DNA of 64,000 nucleotides. Source: Pilaira anomala. Taxonomy: Eukaryota > Mucoromycota > Mucoromycetes > Mucorales > Mucoraceae. A program made the position numbers and the translations under genes. This document shows positions 24,399 to 35,889 of this stretch, piece by piece (the stretch's first letter is position 1; every line of letters begins with the position of its first letter). Location: assembly GCA_025716855.1 (NCBI GenBank), contig JAIXMQ010000058.1, forward strand, positions 1 to 64,000, read 5' to 3'. Under the pieces are notes generated by a model that did not search any database, was not told the origin of the DNA, and saw only the letters and a program-made list of their open reading frames with translations.

Positions 24399-25489
24399 AT
24401 GTCTCAAAATAAATTTGTTTCTCAGTTTACAGAAACTGAAGCTATAGCAGTACAGAAACTAAAGGATGCTTTACCTGAAGTTTTGACTGAGGCCTTTGGT
24501 AACAGTGATGTTTATACTTTATGGGGTGTTCCTTTAGATAAAGATTTGGATGATGAACGAATCAAAGTTATCCTAGTTAAATTCTTGAGAGCCAGGCAAG
24601 TTTTATGAATATTCATATCTTATAAAATCACATATTTAATAAGAAGATAAACTAGAAATTTAGATGTTGTCATTGCCAAGTCAATGTTGATTGCCATGTT
24701 GAAATGGAGAAAAGAATTTTCGGCTGATACAATACTTGAAGAAGAATTTGATACTGCAGTGTTTAATGAGACTGTAGGATTTCTTTACAAAACGGATAAA
24801 GAAGGTCGACCTGTAACTTATAACTTCTATGGTAAACTGGATCAGCATAAAGTATTTGCTGATGTCAACAAGTAAGTGGTGTTTAAAAATTACAGTAATG
24901 TGTACATTAATTTTGTAAAATAGATTCATTCGTTGGAGAGTTCAGTTGATGGAAAAGGGTGTTCACGATGTAGATTTTGTTAAAATAGATTCTATGGTTC
25001 AAGTACATGATTATCTGGGGGTATCAATATTTGGCCGTACTGCTAATGCAAAAGAGTCGATCAACATCATAATCAAATTATTACAAGACAATTATCCTGA
25101 ATTTTTGGTATAGTAGTATTAATTATCAGATGAAGTTGCAAGTACATATTAACATAATCGTATGTCATAATTATAAATATAGTCAACCAAATTGTTTATT
25201 AATGTTCCAAAGTGGGGAAGGTAAGCACAGATAAAAAAAATAGAATTTGTTTGTAACACCATGTTATGTAATATTGGACTAAACGTGAATTACATAGTAT
25301 GATATTTAAAATCATTCGCCCGTTACTCCCCGAAGCTACATTAAAGAAGTTTGTTATTTGTTCAAAGTAAGTATACAAAAGAGGGGATAAAAACTCTGTT
25401 GTTAAAAAGTACAATACAGTGATGAATTGAATACGACATTGGAATCATATATTAGTCGAGACAATTTGCCCAAAGTTTATTTAAGCTAA
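24399..25489 (+). CDS. sfh5: Sfh5-like Sec14/CRAL-TRIO phosphatidylinositol transfer protein
   Basis: Six exons (24399-24595, 24656-24871, 24924-25107, 25183-25220, 25298-25366, 25420-25489) give about 257 residues. A CRAL-TRIO N-terminal helix bundle (TLWGVPLDKDLDD, ILVKFLRARNLDV, MLKWRKEF) is followed by the lipid-binding fold (VTYNFYGKLDQH, VQVHDYLGVSIF, NYPEFLSTKLFINVPKWGS, LPEATLKKFVIC). The short LPKVYLS end matches Sfh5 rather than longer Sec14 proteins. Sfh5 is a peripheral ER/plasma-membrane protein; the yeast form moves PI and also binds heme. Intron 1 uses a GC donor (AG/GCAAGT). The stop codon overlaps that of the mannosyltransferase gene on the other strand. Confidence 0.88.
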
Positions 25490-26821
25490 TATCTTTGTGT
25501 AATGAGGAAATCTTGCTTTTGTTTACCTACAAGATCGAGAAATTGCGGTGTACAACTCCAACTATGATCGTCTATTATAATGAATTTGCATAAATTTTAC
25601 GAAATATAAAAACAAAATAAAAAATAAAACTTACTAATATTTTCAGCTGGATCGCAGCTACACTTTTCAGCCGGTAACCAACCTGGTTCACTTGGACAGT
25701 TCTTGAAAGGATTATGGAAATAACCAATATCATAAAAGTAATGTACTTCAGATTTTTTGAGCATGAGTGCGGCAGCAATACTATGAACAGGAGCATCACC
25801 CCATCTCTCATAAAAGAATCCACCCGCTTTATCCAAATGATTAAAGAAATCTAAGTATCTTTGAGATCTAAGGAAAGCTAAATTACCAAGTTCAAAGTTA
25901 CTCCAGAAATGACATAAATTATATGTTTCGCCATTATCGTTCGTAATCCAACTCATTAAACTCTCTGAACTATTTGCTGGAATAATATGTTGAGGATATT
26001 TTGCCATGAATTCTTTTGTCGTCTTCCATAAGGTAGGAATCGTATTTTCATATTCTTTAATCGAGATAGCAAACCCGTACTTCAAGTCTTTATCCTTCAT
26101 TACCTTAAAAGGATCATAATCAATGTCACAGAGAAATTTGACTTCAGGTTCCACTCTCCTAATCAAGTCATGTTAGTACTTTTTTAACAAAACAACAAAA
26201 CAAAACAAAACAAAAACAAAATTACCAGTAGTAGTCGAATTGGTCCATCAAGGGATGTCTGAAAAAGAAACCACTTTGGAATCTAAAAGGTCATTGATAT
26301 TTTTTTTTCTTTTAAGTCAAGATCCTCGAAGTAATAATAAAAAAAAGTTACCTGCACATGTGTCTGTAAGATTCCAATCCACCATAAATCACTTCGGCTT
26401 CTACCATTTTATCTCTTGATTCTTTAGCTTTTTCTTGATCAATCCAATCGGGATAACCCCACATTTCTTTTGATAATTCACCATAATGAGTTTTACCAGA
26501 AGATATACCCGTTGTCCATTCTTTAAACTTGTCATCAAAGGGTTCATTGTTTAAAAAGACCCAAGGGTAATGAAACTTGTGATTAAAACGGTCTTCCATC
26601 ATTTGCATGGATTCACGAAGTGCATTTAAGTCACTATTTCTGGCCAAGACCACAAACGCAGCGTTTTCTCTTTTGATGATATTTTCATTTTGATTTTTAT
26701 AATCATAAGTATAAGCAGGATAAGAATTCTTGTTACTACGTGCGCTATAGTAGACCATCAATAGTAAACACACTGGTAATAATACCAATAGGCCCACTCT
26801 ACCATATCTTGCACTAATCAT
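25486..26821 (-). CDS. Kre2/Mnt1-family alpha-1,2-mannosyltransferase (GT15)
   Basis: Four exons (26821-26352, 26282-26226, 26158-25635, 25571-25486) encode about 378 residues. It is a type II membrane protein: a short cytosolic tail, then an anchor at residues 8-27 ([20 protein letters not shown]), then a luminal GT15 domain. Diagnostic blocks are [62 protein letters not shown] and [15 protein letters not shown]. The family adds alpha-1,2-mannose to O- and N-linked glycans in the Golgi using GDP-mannose and Mn2+. The paralogue identity (Kre2, Ktr1, Ktr4...) cannot be fixed. The last exon brings conserved Trp/Cys (HSWSCTPQF). Confidence 0.92.
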
Positions 26822-26919
26822 TTTAGTCTAAAATATAAATAAAGAAAGAGAGTTCAAAATAAGAATTTTTATTATAGCTTTAGTTTATGTACAGAAAAAA
26901 AAGGCCCGATATTTAAAGT

Positions 26920-28204
26920 TTATCTGGTATAAGCAGGTGGAGGAAGATCATTATTATGTAATAAAGTTCCATTAAATTCATATTCTGGTAAAGCACCATT
27001 ATCATCTGCGGAAATATCTAAAGCATCATCAACTGTCACTCTATCACTTGCTTCTTCAGCAACAGCAGCAACAGCGGCTCTTGAACCCATACGTAACATT
27101 GATATTTCTCTGTCCAAGTTTTGATTTTCTAATAACCCATTTGCTCTTAGATATGCTTCTAGAAAAGTAATTTGACGATCAACCCATTCAACTGTTCTTT
27201 GTTCAAAATGATATTTAGACATAATCAATTGATTTTCAAAACCATTTAATCTTGGATTTAATTGGGTTCTCAATACTGTTTCAATCTTTAATCTGTAACC
27301 ACGATAATTTGTTAACAAACGTAAAACATCCTCATTTGTGTGAGATGTACTGGGTATTTCAGGCACATCATTTGGACATATGGATGCTGCTTCTTCAACT
27401 AATTTATAAGCATGTCCTGATATTTTATCTGCTTTTTTAATTGGATCCCATGTATCCTTTATATTATAACTTGATATAATCCCATGCGCATTTAAATTAT
27501 TTGAAAGCGCTTGTCTATCCATAAATGTTGATGCTCCAGGTAAAGATTTCATTGCTAATTCAATCAACTCTCTTGCTTCATATAATTTAGATTGTGCCAT
27601 CTTATATTGTCTAATTTTCAATTCAATCTCTGGTATTTCTCTACTAAATTGTTCTACATCTGTTTTTAATTGTTGTTCAATAATATCTTCTGTCCCGGGT
27701 ATAACCACTTGATCGTGTAATAAGCGTAATTGTTTACAATGTTCATCCAATTTGTTCTTTTCTATTATTAATTCCTCCATCTTTAACAAAATAATCAATG
27801 ATTGTACACATGCATACATAATATAATGATATATTTACCATCACCTGCGCTTCATCAACTTGTGTTTGTAACTGAGAGACTGCCGATTCATAAAAATTAA
27901 CTGATTCGACCAATTGCCCAATATTTCTAGTACTCGTTCTATCTGAAGTTGGATAATCTTTTTCCAGACGATATTTGTTACTAATAAAAACTATAAATAT
28001 TTTTCTAAAAAAAAAAATTGGAATGTACAAAACTTACAGTTCTCTTTCAGAGAATTCTTTAAGCCGAAGTTGCTTTTCGATCTTCTTTTTTAAACCTTCA
28101 TAGTTTTTGGAATGAGAAGCTAGAGATTCTCTTACCCATTGTAATTTTGTAATATCTTTTACAAGTTGTATAAATCTTTCTTGTATATTTTCTTCATGGT
28201 TCAT
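26920..28204 (-). CDS. Coiled-coil protein with C-terminal PPxY motif, function unknown
   Basis: Three exons (28204-28038, 27980-27839, 27780-26920) give about 389 residues that are almost entirely helical and charged. Long coiled coils lie at residues 1-55 (KIEKQLRLKEFSEREL) and 60-190. A middle segment (TWDPIKKADKISGHAYKLVEE) and a further helical part (QRTVEWVDRQITFLEAYLR) precede an acidic, disordered tail ending LPPPAYTR. PPxY motifs recruit WW-domain ubiquitin ligases of the Rsp5/Nedd4 type, so an adaptor role in membrane traffic is conceivable but inferred. No signal peptide or transmembrane segment is seen, and no family is recognised. It shares a promoter-side neighbour only with the small peptide gene at 28.76 kb. 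Confidence 0.75.
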
Positions 28205-28701
28205 CGTATGTGTGCGTGTGCGTGTGTGTGAAAAAATAAAATAAAAGGTGATAAAAAAAAGGATTCCAGAACTATTATGTGTCGTTCATTCAAAAGCGAA
28301 GTAGGCGATAAGTCCGCCGCAGTTCTTGGCATTTAAGAGATAAGAAAATACGAACAGATCACATTACCACTTATAAGCTCGGTATATGTAGCTATTTCTA
28401 GAGCATAGTTTTGATTTTCATTACTTTTAATAAAATACTTTTAATATACTGCTAACTACTTCGATTTATGGAAGTGGGCAGGCAATCTCAGCGAGAAAGT
28501 TACCAGTTTAAATTAATGTTGTCCTAAAAATATATCTTTGATCCTTCTCATGAAATTTGATCTACATCATCGTCATGTATATACCTATTTCGGTATCGTG
28601 TGAACTTAATGTAGTTATTATAAAAAATTCTTTGTGAATCAGTAATCATTGTATTCTATTAACTAGCTCCTTTTTATATGTATGTTTTTAAAAAATAATA
28701 G
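28205..28701. other. Divergent intergenic region, no further gene seen
   Basis: Lies between the starts of the coiled-coil gene (minus) and the small peptide gene (plus), with a TG repeat near 28207-28229. No coding frame is supported. Confidence 0.5.
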
Positions 28702-28709
28702 TATAAATA
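28702..28709 (+). promoter_or_regulatory. Candidate TATA box of the small peptide gene
   Basis: TATAAATA 51 bp upstream of the ATG at 28760, a perfect consensus in a suitable position. Inferred from sequence. Confidence 0.5.
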
Positions 28710-28759
28710 AGATGACTCTATTATGAGTCTATGTATGCATAATTAAAATCAAAATAATC

Positions 28760-28909
28760 ATGAAACAATATTTTCTCATTTTGTTCATTATCGCTGCTTT
28801 GGTACCAAATAATCTTGACTTGGGTCTATCTGCCTTAAAAGTAGGTAAAGAAAGAGTACATGCTATTGCTGAAAAAATACCTGCATTTCATCATGGAAAA
28901 GAGGAATAA
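28760..28909 (+). CDS. Small secreted peptide, 49 residues
   Basis: An uninterrupted 49-codon frame begins MKQYFLILFIIAALVPNNLD, which looks like a signal peptide with a lysine n-region and a strong hydrophobic core. A likely cleavage site is after GLSA, leaving a mature part of about 24 residues that is basic and His-containing (KERVHAIAEKIPAFHHGKEE). There are no cysteines, so it is not a disulfide-rich effector. A TATA box lies 51 bp upstream, and an A/T-rich 3' region follows. No homologue is recognised. The main doubt is its length; a chance frame with this ordered layout is possible. Confidence 0.5.
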   Translation: MKQYFLILFIIAALVPNNLDLGLSALKVGKERVHAIAEKIPAFHHGKEE

Positions 28910-30248
28910 ACCACTAATAATCCTTCACCATTATTTCCCCTATCAACTAAATACAAGTAACTACTTTGTGTGTATCTGTCATAAATAAAAACTTTGCCTG
29001 AGATTTTTTAAAAGTAATTATCATATATATATCGTCTGAAAATTCTATATTTCTCTTTCATGTTCAAACTTGACTCGTTTATTAAAACAATCGCTTTGAT
29101 TCCCCAATTTTCTTTTATTCTTGCTTAAAGATGCTTTACCAAACCAAAAAAGGCCGGAAAATTTCTTCTTGTTCAATTTTAAGTTTATTAGTTACGTTTA
29201 TTAATACTACAGGATTGTTTCCTGTTTTCGATTTCTCTTAAACTAGGTTTCTTATCAGTGCTTAGATCATTCGGGTCCCCTCCAAAATCCTGTAAGTCGT
29301 TAATGGTGTTAAGTGTGGGTGGCGGTCTCGGCAAATTTTTTTAAGGATTTGATCTGTTTTGCATAGATAACGTACATTTAGAGTGTTCCTTGAAATATAT
29401 AAGCTTGTAGGTATTGATATAGAAATCCCCATCTTTTACATAGAGTACTGAGTTTATGAAGACCACGCTGATCAAATGATGAGATTGCACAGAAAAGTAC
29501 CGAAGCGCTTCCTCTTTTAAATACTGTTGTCAAACATATCTTGAATTGCTTTTATCGCTTTCTCGATTTAAACGCTAACGCCGATATTGTATTTTGTTCG
29601 ACCCTACTTATTTTTTTCTATAAGCTCTTTGGCTACTACCTATAAATCACGTCTGATTTTTTATATTCCGTCGACAACAATGGTAAACTTTCATGATTTT
29701 TAAAGAACATCTGGCCTAGAATCCAACTGGCCATTATGTAAGTCAAGCGACATTATAGACAAACACATTTGTGTTTTTAATAAAGAGAACACCCGAGGTC
29801 ATTTCCACCTTGTTTAGTTCTCCATAACCATTCATAAATAGTCAAAGTCATTTTATTTTTAAAGGAGCAAAGTCGTCAAGACCGTACCAGCAATTAATAT
29901 TCAAGCATTTTTTTTTTTTTGGAGACATAGATAGTATCACTTAGTTACTAACTAAAATGTTTTCCAAAAATAAAAAATCTCGTTTATCAGTGTGAGTAAT
30001 TTATCGTAGCATACAAGCTTCTTTATTATAACTTTTACCATTTGCTTCATGATAGGATTAAACAGATATATGTAAACAGTTTTTTTTTTATTTGTATCAA
30101 ATTATTAAAAATGAGTTATATGCTGTTGTTCAAAAGCTGTTTTGTAATTGCGTTAGTGTTTTACTGAATCTTTTTTATAATAAAATTAAAGTCTAACTAT
30201 TTCTCTCTTTTTTGTTTCCCTTTTCCTCTTTTATTTTCTAGTTAAGAA
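28910..30248. other. Intergenic region, 1.3 kb, no gene seen
   Basis: No frame of coding quality. The last 60 bp (about 30190-30248) are pyrimidine-rich and match the segment before Sel1 copy A, marking the left end of the duplicated unit. Confidence 0.5.
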
Positions 30249-31443
30249 ATGCAAATAACATACAAAATTGGAGGCAGCTCAATTATTACGCGTAAAGTTT
30301 AATTGATACTAATTATGTATATGATAGATTTTCTGGACCCTGGTGATATGGCTGTTTATAAAAGAATACAAGAAATGAACAAGAATAACTATCGTAAGCC
30401 CCTAATTTTTTTTTTGAAAAATGCCCAAATTATGATAATGAGTACTTACGCGTTACTTTTTTTGTGCTTTTGTTCATTTTACTGGCTTCGCGTCTGAAAA
30501 GCGTGAGCCTAAAAAAGCTATGGATTTATGCGAAAGAATCGCTTTAGATTGGGAAAACCCCGTGGGACAATATTTAATAGAGTGTATGTATTTTGAAGAA
30601 GAAGGAGTGCCCGAAGATAAGACGTCTGAAGTTCGTTGGATTTCATTAGCAGCTAAAAGTGGTTGGCCATATGCTATTGCAAGGATGGGAGAGATTTATA
30701 GCTTCGATGCTCCTGTAAAAAAAGATTACGAAAAGGCGATTATCTGGTTCGACAAAGTAGCTAAAAATGATGATAATGAAACTGAGTCAATTAAAGCGGA
30801 TTCTAATATGGAACTTACCAAAAAAAAAAAAAAAGTCGAGCGGTGTAGTGGCGAGTCAAATTGGACTTTACAACATTTATATAATGGGAGGAAGTAATGT
30901 TCCTCGGAACATATGTACAGCTTTATATTGGGCAAAAACGGCTGGGAAAATGAACACACAAGCTCATGTGCGACTGCAGGGTCAATTTATCTTGCTGGTA
31001 TAGATGTCAAGCAGGATTATACAAAGGCAATGAAATGGTTTAAGAAAAACAGTACCCATGGGAGTACTATTGGTTTATTATATATTGGCCTGATGTACTA
31101 TAAAGGACTTGGAGTTGAAAGAAACCACATGCTAGATTTAGTGTGTTTTCAGCAAAGAATTGCCGAAGAAGAAAATGATGTTAATGCTTTTTATTTCATA
31201 AGTGAAGTACATCAAGAGGGGGGAGATGATGTTCCTCAAAATTCTCAAGTCTCTTCCGCATTCTATGAACAGGCTTTTAAACCAGGAAATCCTATGGCAG
31301 CTGCTAGAATAGTAGCCATCCATTGTAAAGACTTAAATATAAAAAAAAGTAAGACAAAAACTATTGAATGGCTCAAAAAAGTAGCATTAAATGGTTGTTC
31401 CACTGCATCGTATCTAAATGTTCTCATTAAAAAGCCAAGTTGA
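30249..31443 (+). pseudogene. Sel1-repeat protein, copy B, frameshifted
   Basis: A paralogue of the copy at 22.7 kb. It keeps a good start (MQITYKIGGSSIIT, then after a putative 36-bp intron FLDPGDMAVYKRIQEMNKNN). The frame is then lost in a T run at 30408-30418, where FEKGSNYDNEYALL of copy A becomes out of register. It resumes as DLCERIALDWENPVGQYLIE (30520 on), loses about 165 bp of copy A sequence near 30800, and shifts again at the A run 30820-30834. The final frame (to 31443) retains Sel1 units such as AMKWFKKNSTHGSTIGLLYI and ends in TGA. At least two frameshifts plus a deletion make it a pseudogene unless the runs are assembly errors. Confidence 0.8.
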
Positions 31444-31784
31444 AAGTAGTAGAGCCTTCCATTTCATTAGTATTTAATATTAATCCCTAAGCATAACTTT
31501 TCAAAATACAGTGATGTAATTATGAAATTAAACTATAAGTAACACATTTTAATTGTCAATAGCATTATTTTTTTGTGTTATCTCATACGAGATAATATAG
31601 ACGAAAGGTAAGGTGTTTAGAAGAGTGAGTGCCCAATTTTATTTTAAAAGCTATAATTGATAAGATGACGACGTTTTTAAGAAATATTTATTAGGGTAAA
31701 ATAATATAAACAATGCTTTGAGCAGTACTTTAAATAATAATAATTATAAGAATAATATGTTGTGTTGTATAAATATAAACCAAG
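31444..31784. other. Convergent 3' region, part of the Sel1 duplication
   Basis: The sequence at about 31555-31660 resembles that after copy A (24120-24220: shared pieces TAGCATTTTTTT and GTGTTTAGAAG), so the duplicated unit extends past the stop codon. No gene seen. Confidence 0.5.
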
Positions 31785-34069
31785 TTACATAATTTGGCAG
31801 TTTTGTTCAGCATGAGCTCTTCTTGACTTTTCTGCAATCCGAACACTTTCTTCGTAATACCTTTTGGTTTTTTTGGGGTTGACTTTGATATCGAAACCTT
31901 GTTGAGCTAATGATTTGCTTGGAGCATGACTTAATTTTTCTTTAGCAGGGCCATATCCTTTAGAAGCGGCTTTATGATACCATGTAAGCGCTTGTACATG
32001 ATCTGGATATGCACCAATACCATACTCAAAATAAATACTACAGAATAAAAAGATATTGGTAAGAAAACAAAGAATATATAACCATGTATTCTTTTAATAA
32101 AGACTTACCCTAATGTAAATTCAGCTACTTCATTGCCATTTTCTGCTGCACGAACACACCATTCATGAGCTAAGATGTGTTGAGAGCTTAAAAATCCTGG
32201 GATACCTTGTTTAAACATTTTTGAAACGGCAAGCATAGCACCTTCATGCTTCTTTTCTGCAGCTTTTAAATAATATTTGAATGCTTGTTCCGGATCAATT
32301 ACTGTATTAAGGCGACCATATTCATAGATATGGCCTAAACAATACGTAGAAAGAACTAAACCAAGATCATCTGCTTTTTTATAGTATTGAATAGCAAGTT
32401 TACAAGTATGAGTTGAAACAGTAGGGGGAATAAGACCGGATCTACAAAATTAAGGGTTAATACAGTTGTATTTATTTAAATAGTACGAAGAGCCTACCTA
32501 TTTAAATCAATGCTTTCAAAATCATTAGCGTAAATACAAGCCAAATCATAAGCAGAGCGAGCACTTTCTGGTTTATTTGAATCTGCTGCCTTCCTTAAAA
32601 ACATTAATCCTTGGTGGGTATCCTTTTCCTGATTCATTAAACCTCGAAGCATAATATTTGCTAGTTTCTATAAGCATAAGAAAAAAAAAATGAATACATA
32701 TTATACGAAGTTTTTTAAAATTAGAACTTACGTAAAGAGCTAAAATATGATTTTTAGAAGCAGCGAATTTATAACTTGATAAAGCTTTTTTGTATTCTTT
32801 ACGATCTTTCCAGTATTCTGCCAATTCGTAATGAGCTTCAGTAGAACCGAATTTAGCAGCTTGTTGAAAGCACTTGAAGGCTTTAACATGATTAACTTTT
32901 TTGTATTGAGAGCCAACAAATAGATTGATAACTGATTTATCACAACAGTGACTATGCCATTGGCCTTTAATATAAAGAGCTTCAGCATGGTTTGCTTTCG
33001 CTAATTTCTCAATCCAGTATTCCACTTCTTCTTGAAGTCTATCACGTGTATCAGTGTCACCAAAAGATACTAATTGCATCAGATATTTGGCATATGTAAA
33101 TTGAATGTTTTTATCATGTGTCTTTGTTGCCATACGACGATAAGTTTTGATAGATTCTTTATTGTTGGTCAAACTAAAAGAAGTCATGGCTTGAGGTGAT
33201 GCTGTATTGATATTTCGATAATCGTCACCAAGTTCAACTGAAGCATCAACTGGTATAGCAGCATTCTCAATTATTTTATTTGAGATAACAGGTGTCATTA
33301 ATGCTTGATTAAGTGCAGATAAACGTCGTACATCAGAAACAAGAGAGACATCTTCTTCTAATGGATCTTGATCATTTTCTTTTTGGTTTGGAGTGTAAGC
33401 GTCTGTTGAATCAATAGAGTGTTGAGATGGTGAAGTACGGCCACTAGTTAAACTAGGTGTACCAAAAGAAGTACCAGATTTAGGTCGAATATCACTATAT
33501 TGTTCAAAAGATTTATATTCATTATCATTACTGTTACTAAACAGCTGTTCTTCTTCTACTTCTTGTACAGGTGTCATCATTTTATAATGATTGCTATTAA
33601 AGTTTTCATACTGATATGAAGCATGTTGAACTGATTTATTATTTGTTAATTTGGGTGAAGGTATTTGGGTTTTTAAAGCATATACACCACCATCTTCTTC
33701 TGATGTTTCGATATCAGTAATACGATCATCACTCAACATCTCAAATAATTGTCTAGCTGTTAACTTATTTTGAGCTTTTGAATTATCCATGAGCTCTTTG
33801 GAAGAACTTCTTTCAGGAATTTTAGGTAGTGGTCTAGTCTTTCTAACAGTGTTTACATATTGAATATGATCGGTATCAGATGATGATACTGAATCGTAAT
33901 AATCTTTTCTTGGGGCCGGAAGATGAGTGTAATCTTCGTCTTCACTGTTATAGATTTCGTCGTCATCAATCGTCAACATAGTTTGCATTTGAGTCACAAT
34001 TGAAGTCGGTTGTTGATAAAGTAAAGCAGAATCAGACCAAATGCATGGAGTTTCTTGAATAATAGACAT
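31785..34069 (-). CDS. Skt5/Chs4-like activator of chitin synthase, Sel1 repeats and CaaX box
   Basis: Four exons (34069-32732 and three more down to 31785; donors at 32731, about 32498 and about 32109) give roughly 700 residues. The first 330 residues are disordered and Ser/Asp-rich (RSSSKELMDNSKAQ). The rest is a run of Sel1/TPR-like repeats (AFKCFQQAAKFGSTEAHYEL, YCLGHIYEYGRLN, ALTWYHKAASKGYGPAKEKL). The protein ends AEQNCQIM, a C-terminal CaaX sequence, as in yeast Skt5/Chs4 and Shc1, which are farnesylated and bring chitin synthase III to the septum and bud neck. Repeat architecture plus prenylation signal is strong support. This gene is intact, unlike the neighbouring unrelated Sel1 copies A and B. 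An upstream in-frame extension is AT-rich noise; MSIIQETPC at 34069 is taken as the start. Confidence 0.82.
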
Positions 34070-34253
34070 TTTTGCTTTTTTCTCTTGAATTATAAAAAAA
34101 AAGGGGATGAAAAAATAAAAGTAGTTAAAAATAAATAAATAAATATAAAAAGTATAGAAATAGTAAATGTTTATTGTTTTCCAAACAGTATTTTTGTCAC
34201 TATTTTTGGTCAAAATAAACAAATCCAAATAAGGAAATTTTCATTATTTTTTT

Positions 34254-35197
34254 TTAAAGAATTTTATCCTTGAGTGCATGATAAAGTGCTAAGCTTGATA
34301 ACAATTTTGCATCCGGTGACGATTTCCAAGCGTCTTTAAATGGAACAAGCTTTAAAGTAATACTCTCACCTTGATCTCTAAGACCTGTAAGTTTACCTTC
34401 CATCTTATTTATTTCTTCCTTTTCCATTTCTTTAATACAAACAAATAACCTTAAAAATTCATCTGCATAGAATATATTTTTTTCAGTGTACAATTATAAT
34501 CCTCTTTTTATTTTTAAATAAGTTACCTGATCCACCAGCAGATGGGTAAATTCCTTTCCATTTGTCTCCATAAGCCAGTTGAGTCATATCAATCAATTCG
34601 TCTTCTTTGATCTCAATTCCTATTTATAAAACCAATGAATAAATTTTGTACATTCAAACATACCCATATCGTAATAATAAACCTATTTCTTCCTTGATCT
34701 CTTTTGCTGCGGTTCCAGAAAAGTTACCTGAACCATCCAACATACCAGCTGGTAATTCAGGAAATGAAAGATGTGGTACAGGCACTCGAGGTTGAAGCGT
34801 TAAAATAACTTTATCTTCTTCACCTTTTGCTCTTAAAATAATCATCATAGAAACTGCACCTCCTCTCTTCATTAAATGTTAAGCTTTTTTATTTAATAAA
34901 AGTCAAGTTTATATAACTCACCATAAATACAATGCCAGGTGCATTCTTACCAGTATCTTTGAATGCCACATTAGCTTTAAACTTTACAAAGCCAATCTTT
35001 TCCGATCCAAAATAATCAATACTTTGAATATCAATTGAACTGACATTCATTTCGTTTTGACGTGTTTCTTGCTGTTTTGTAAAAGCTTGAACCCATTCTT
35101 GAAAAGGTTGAAAGGACAATACTTTAGCCAACTCATGAGCAGCAAATGACCCTGTCAAAGGAACTTTTTGTAACGCAATATTTACAGATGGCAACAT
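34254..35197 (-). CDS. NUDT14-like ADP-sugar pyrophosphatase (Nudix hydrolase)
   Basis: Four exons between 35197 and 34254 give about 280 residues. A large N-terminal domain (MLPSVNIALQKVPLTGSF, SIDYFGSEKIGFVKFKANVA) precedes the Nudix fold: PELPAGMLDGSGNFSGTAAK, then EIKEEIGL, then IYPSAGGSGDEFLRLFVCI. This arrangement matches the plant and fungal NUDT14/NUDX14 group that hydrolyses ADP-glucose or ADP-ribose. In the box the REUxEExGU part reads KEIKEEIGL. Metal-binding Glu residues are present, but the Glu usually found seven residues before that motif is replaced, as in other members of this subgroup. Cytosolic by absence of targeting signals. Short introns interrupt around 34888, 34682 and 34527. 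Confidence 0.85.
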
Positions 35198-35880
35198 GGT
35201 AAAAAAAAAAAGTAGTAAAGTATCTTTGATACGCGAAATTATGCTATTTTTAAATTACGCGAAATGATTGACGTATGCCTGATGTTATTAAAGGACATAT
35301 ATGAGTATTTATGATGCAATTATTTAGTAAATAGATAATCCGTTATCTGAGAGTCATATTTGTACTTAGAGGTGTCAGTCTAGCTCTTGTCAATTTATGA
35401 CCATCAATAGAACACAGAAATGTTTTGCAGAAAACTAAGCCAATTGATAATTTATGAGTAAACGCTATTACAAGTATAAAATATTTTTTATTATGTATGA
35501 ATATTTAAAGGCGCCATTTTTATCTTTACGGTTATTTGCTTTTTTTTTTCTTGAATCATCACAATTTTCAATAGCGAATCCCATCTTTTGAATCAATTCA
35601 TTTTTAATAAAATAGAGTGCCAAAAAATTCGTTTTATGGAAGGATCAGTCAAGAGTTTACCAAATTTAGTAAGCTAGAGTGTAAGATGCGTCTGTATTAA
35701 GATATGTCTGTATAGCCTTCAATACGTTTGATTTCCTGATACGAACAAAGTGAATCATGTCTAAATGTTCTGGTAAAGTCAATTTAGTATCACAAGTCTC
35801 GTATTATATTCTTCTCAATTAAGAAAGATGTTTTCAACATAGGTAGATAGTGTAATTACACCTTCCTCTCTCTTGCTCCT
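35198..35880. other. Intergenic region, no gene seen
   Basis: Upstream of the Nudix gene. A/T-rich with no supported frame. Confidence 0.5.
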
Positions 35881-35889
35881 CTCTATATA

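Noticed and set aside
29265..29300. TTCGGGTCCCC resembling a tRNA B box
   Set aside because: No A box or cloverleaf pairing at the required distance; no tRNA gene was found in the window.
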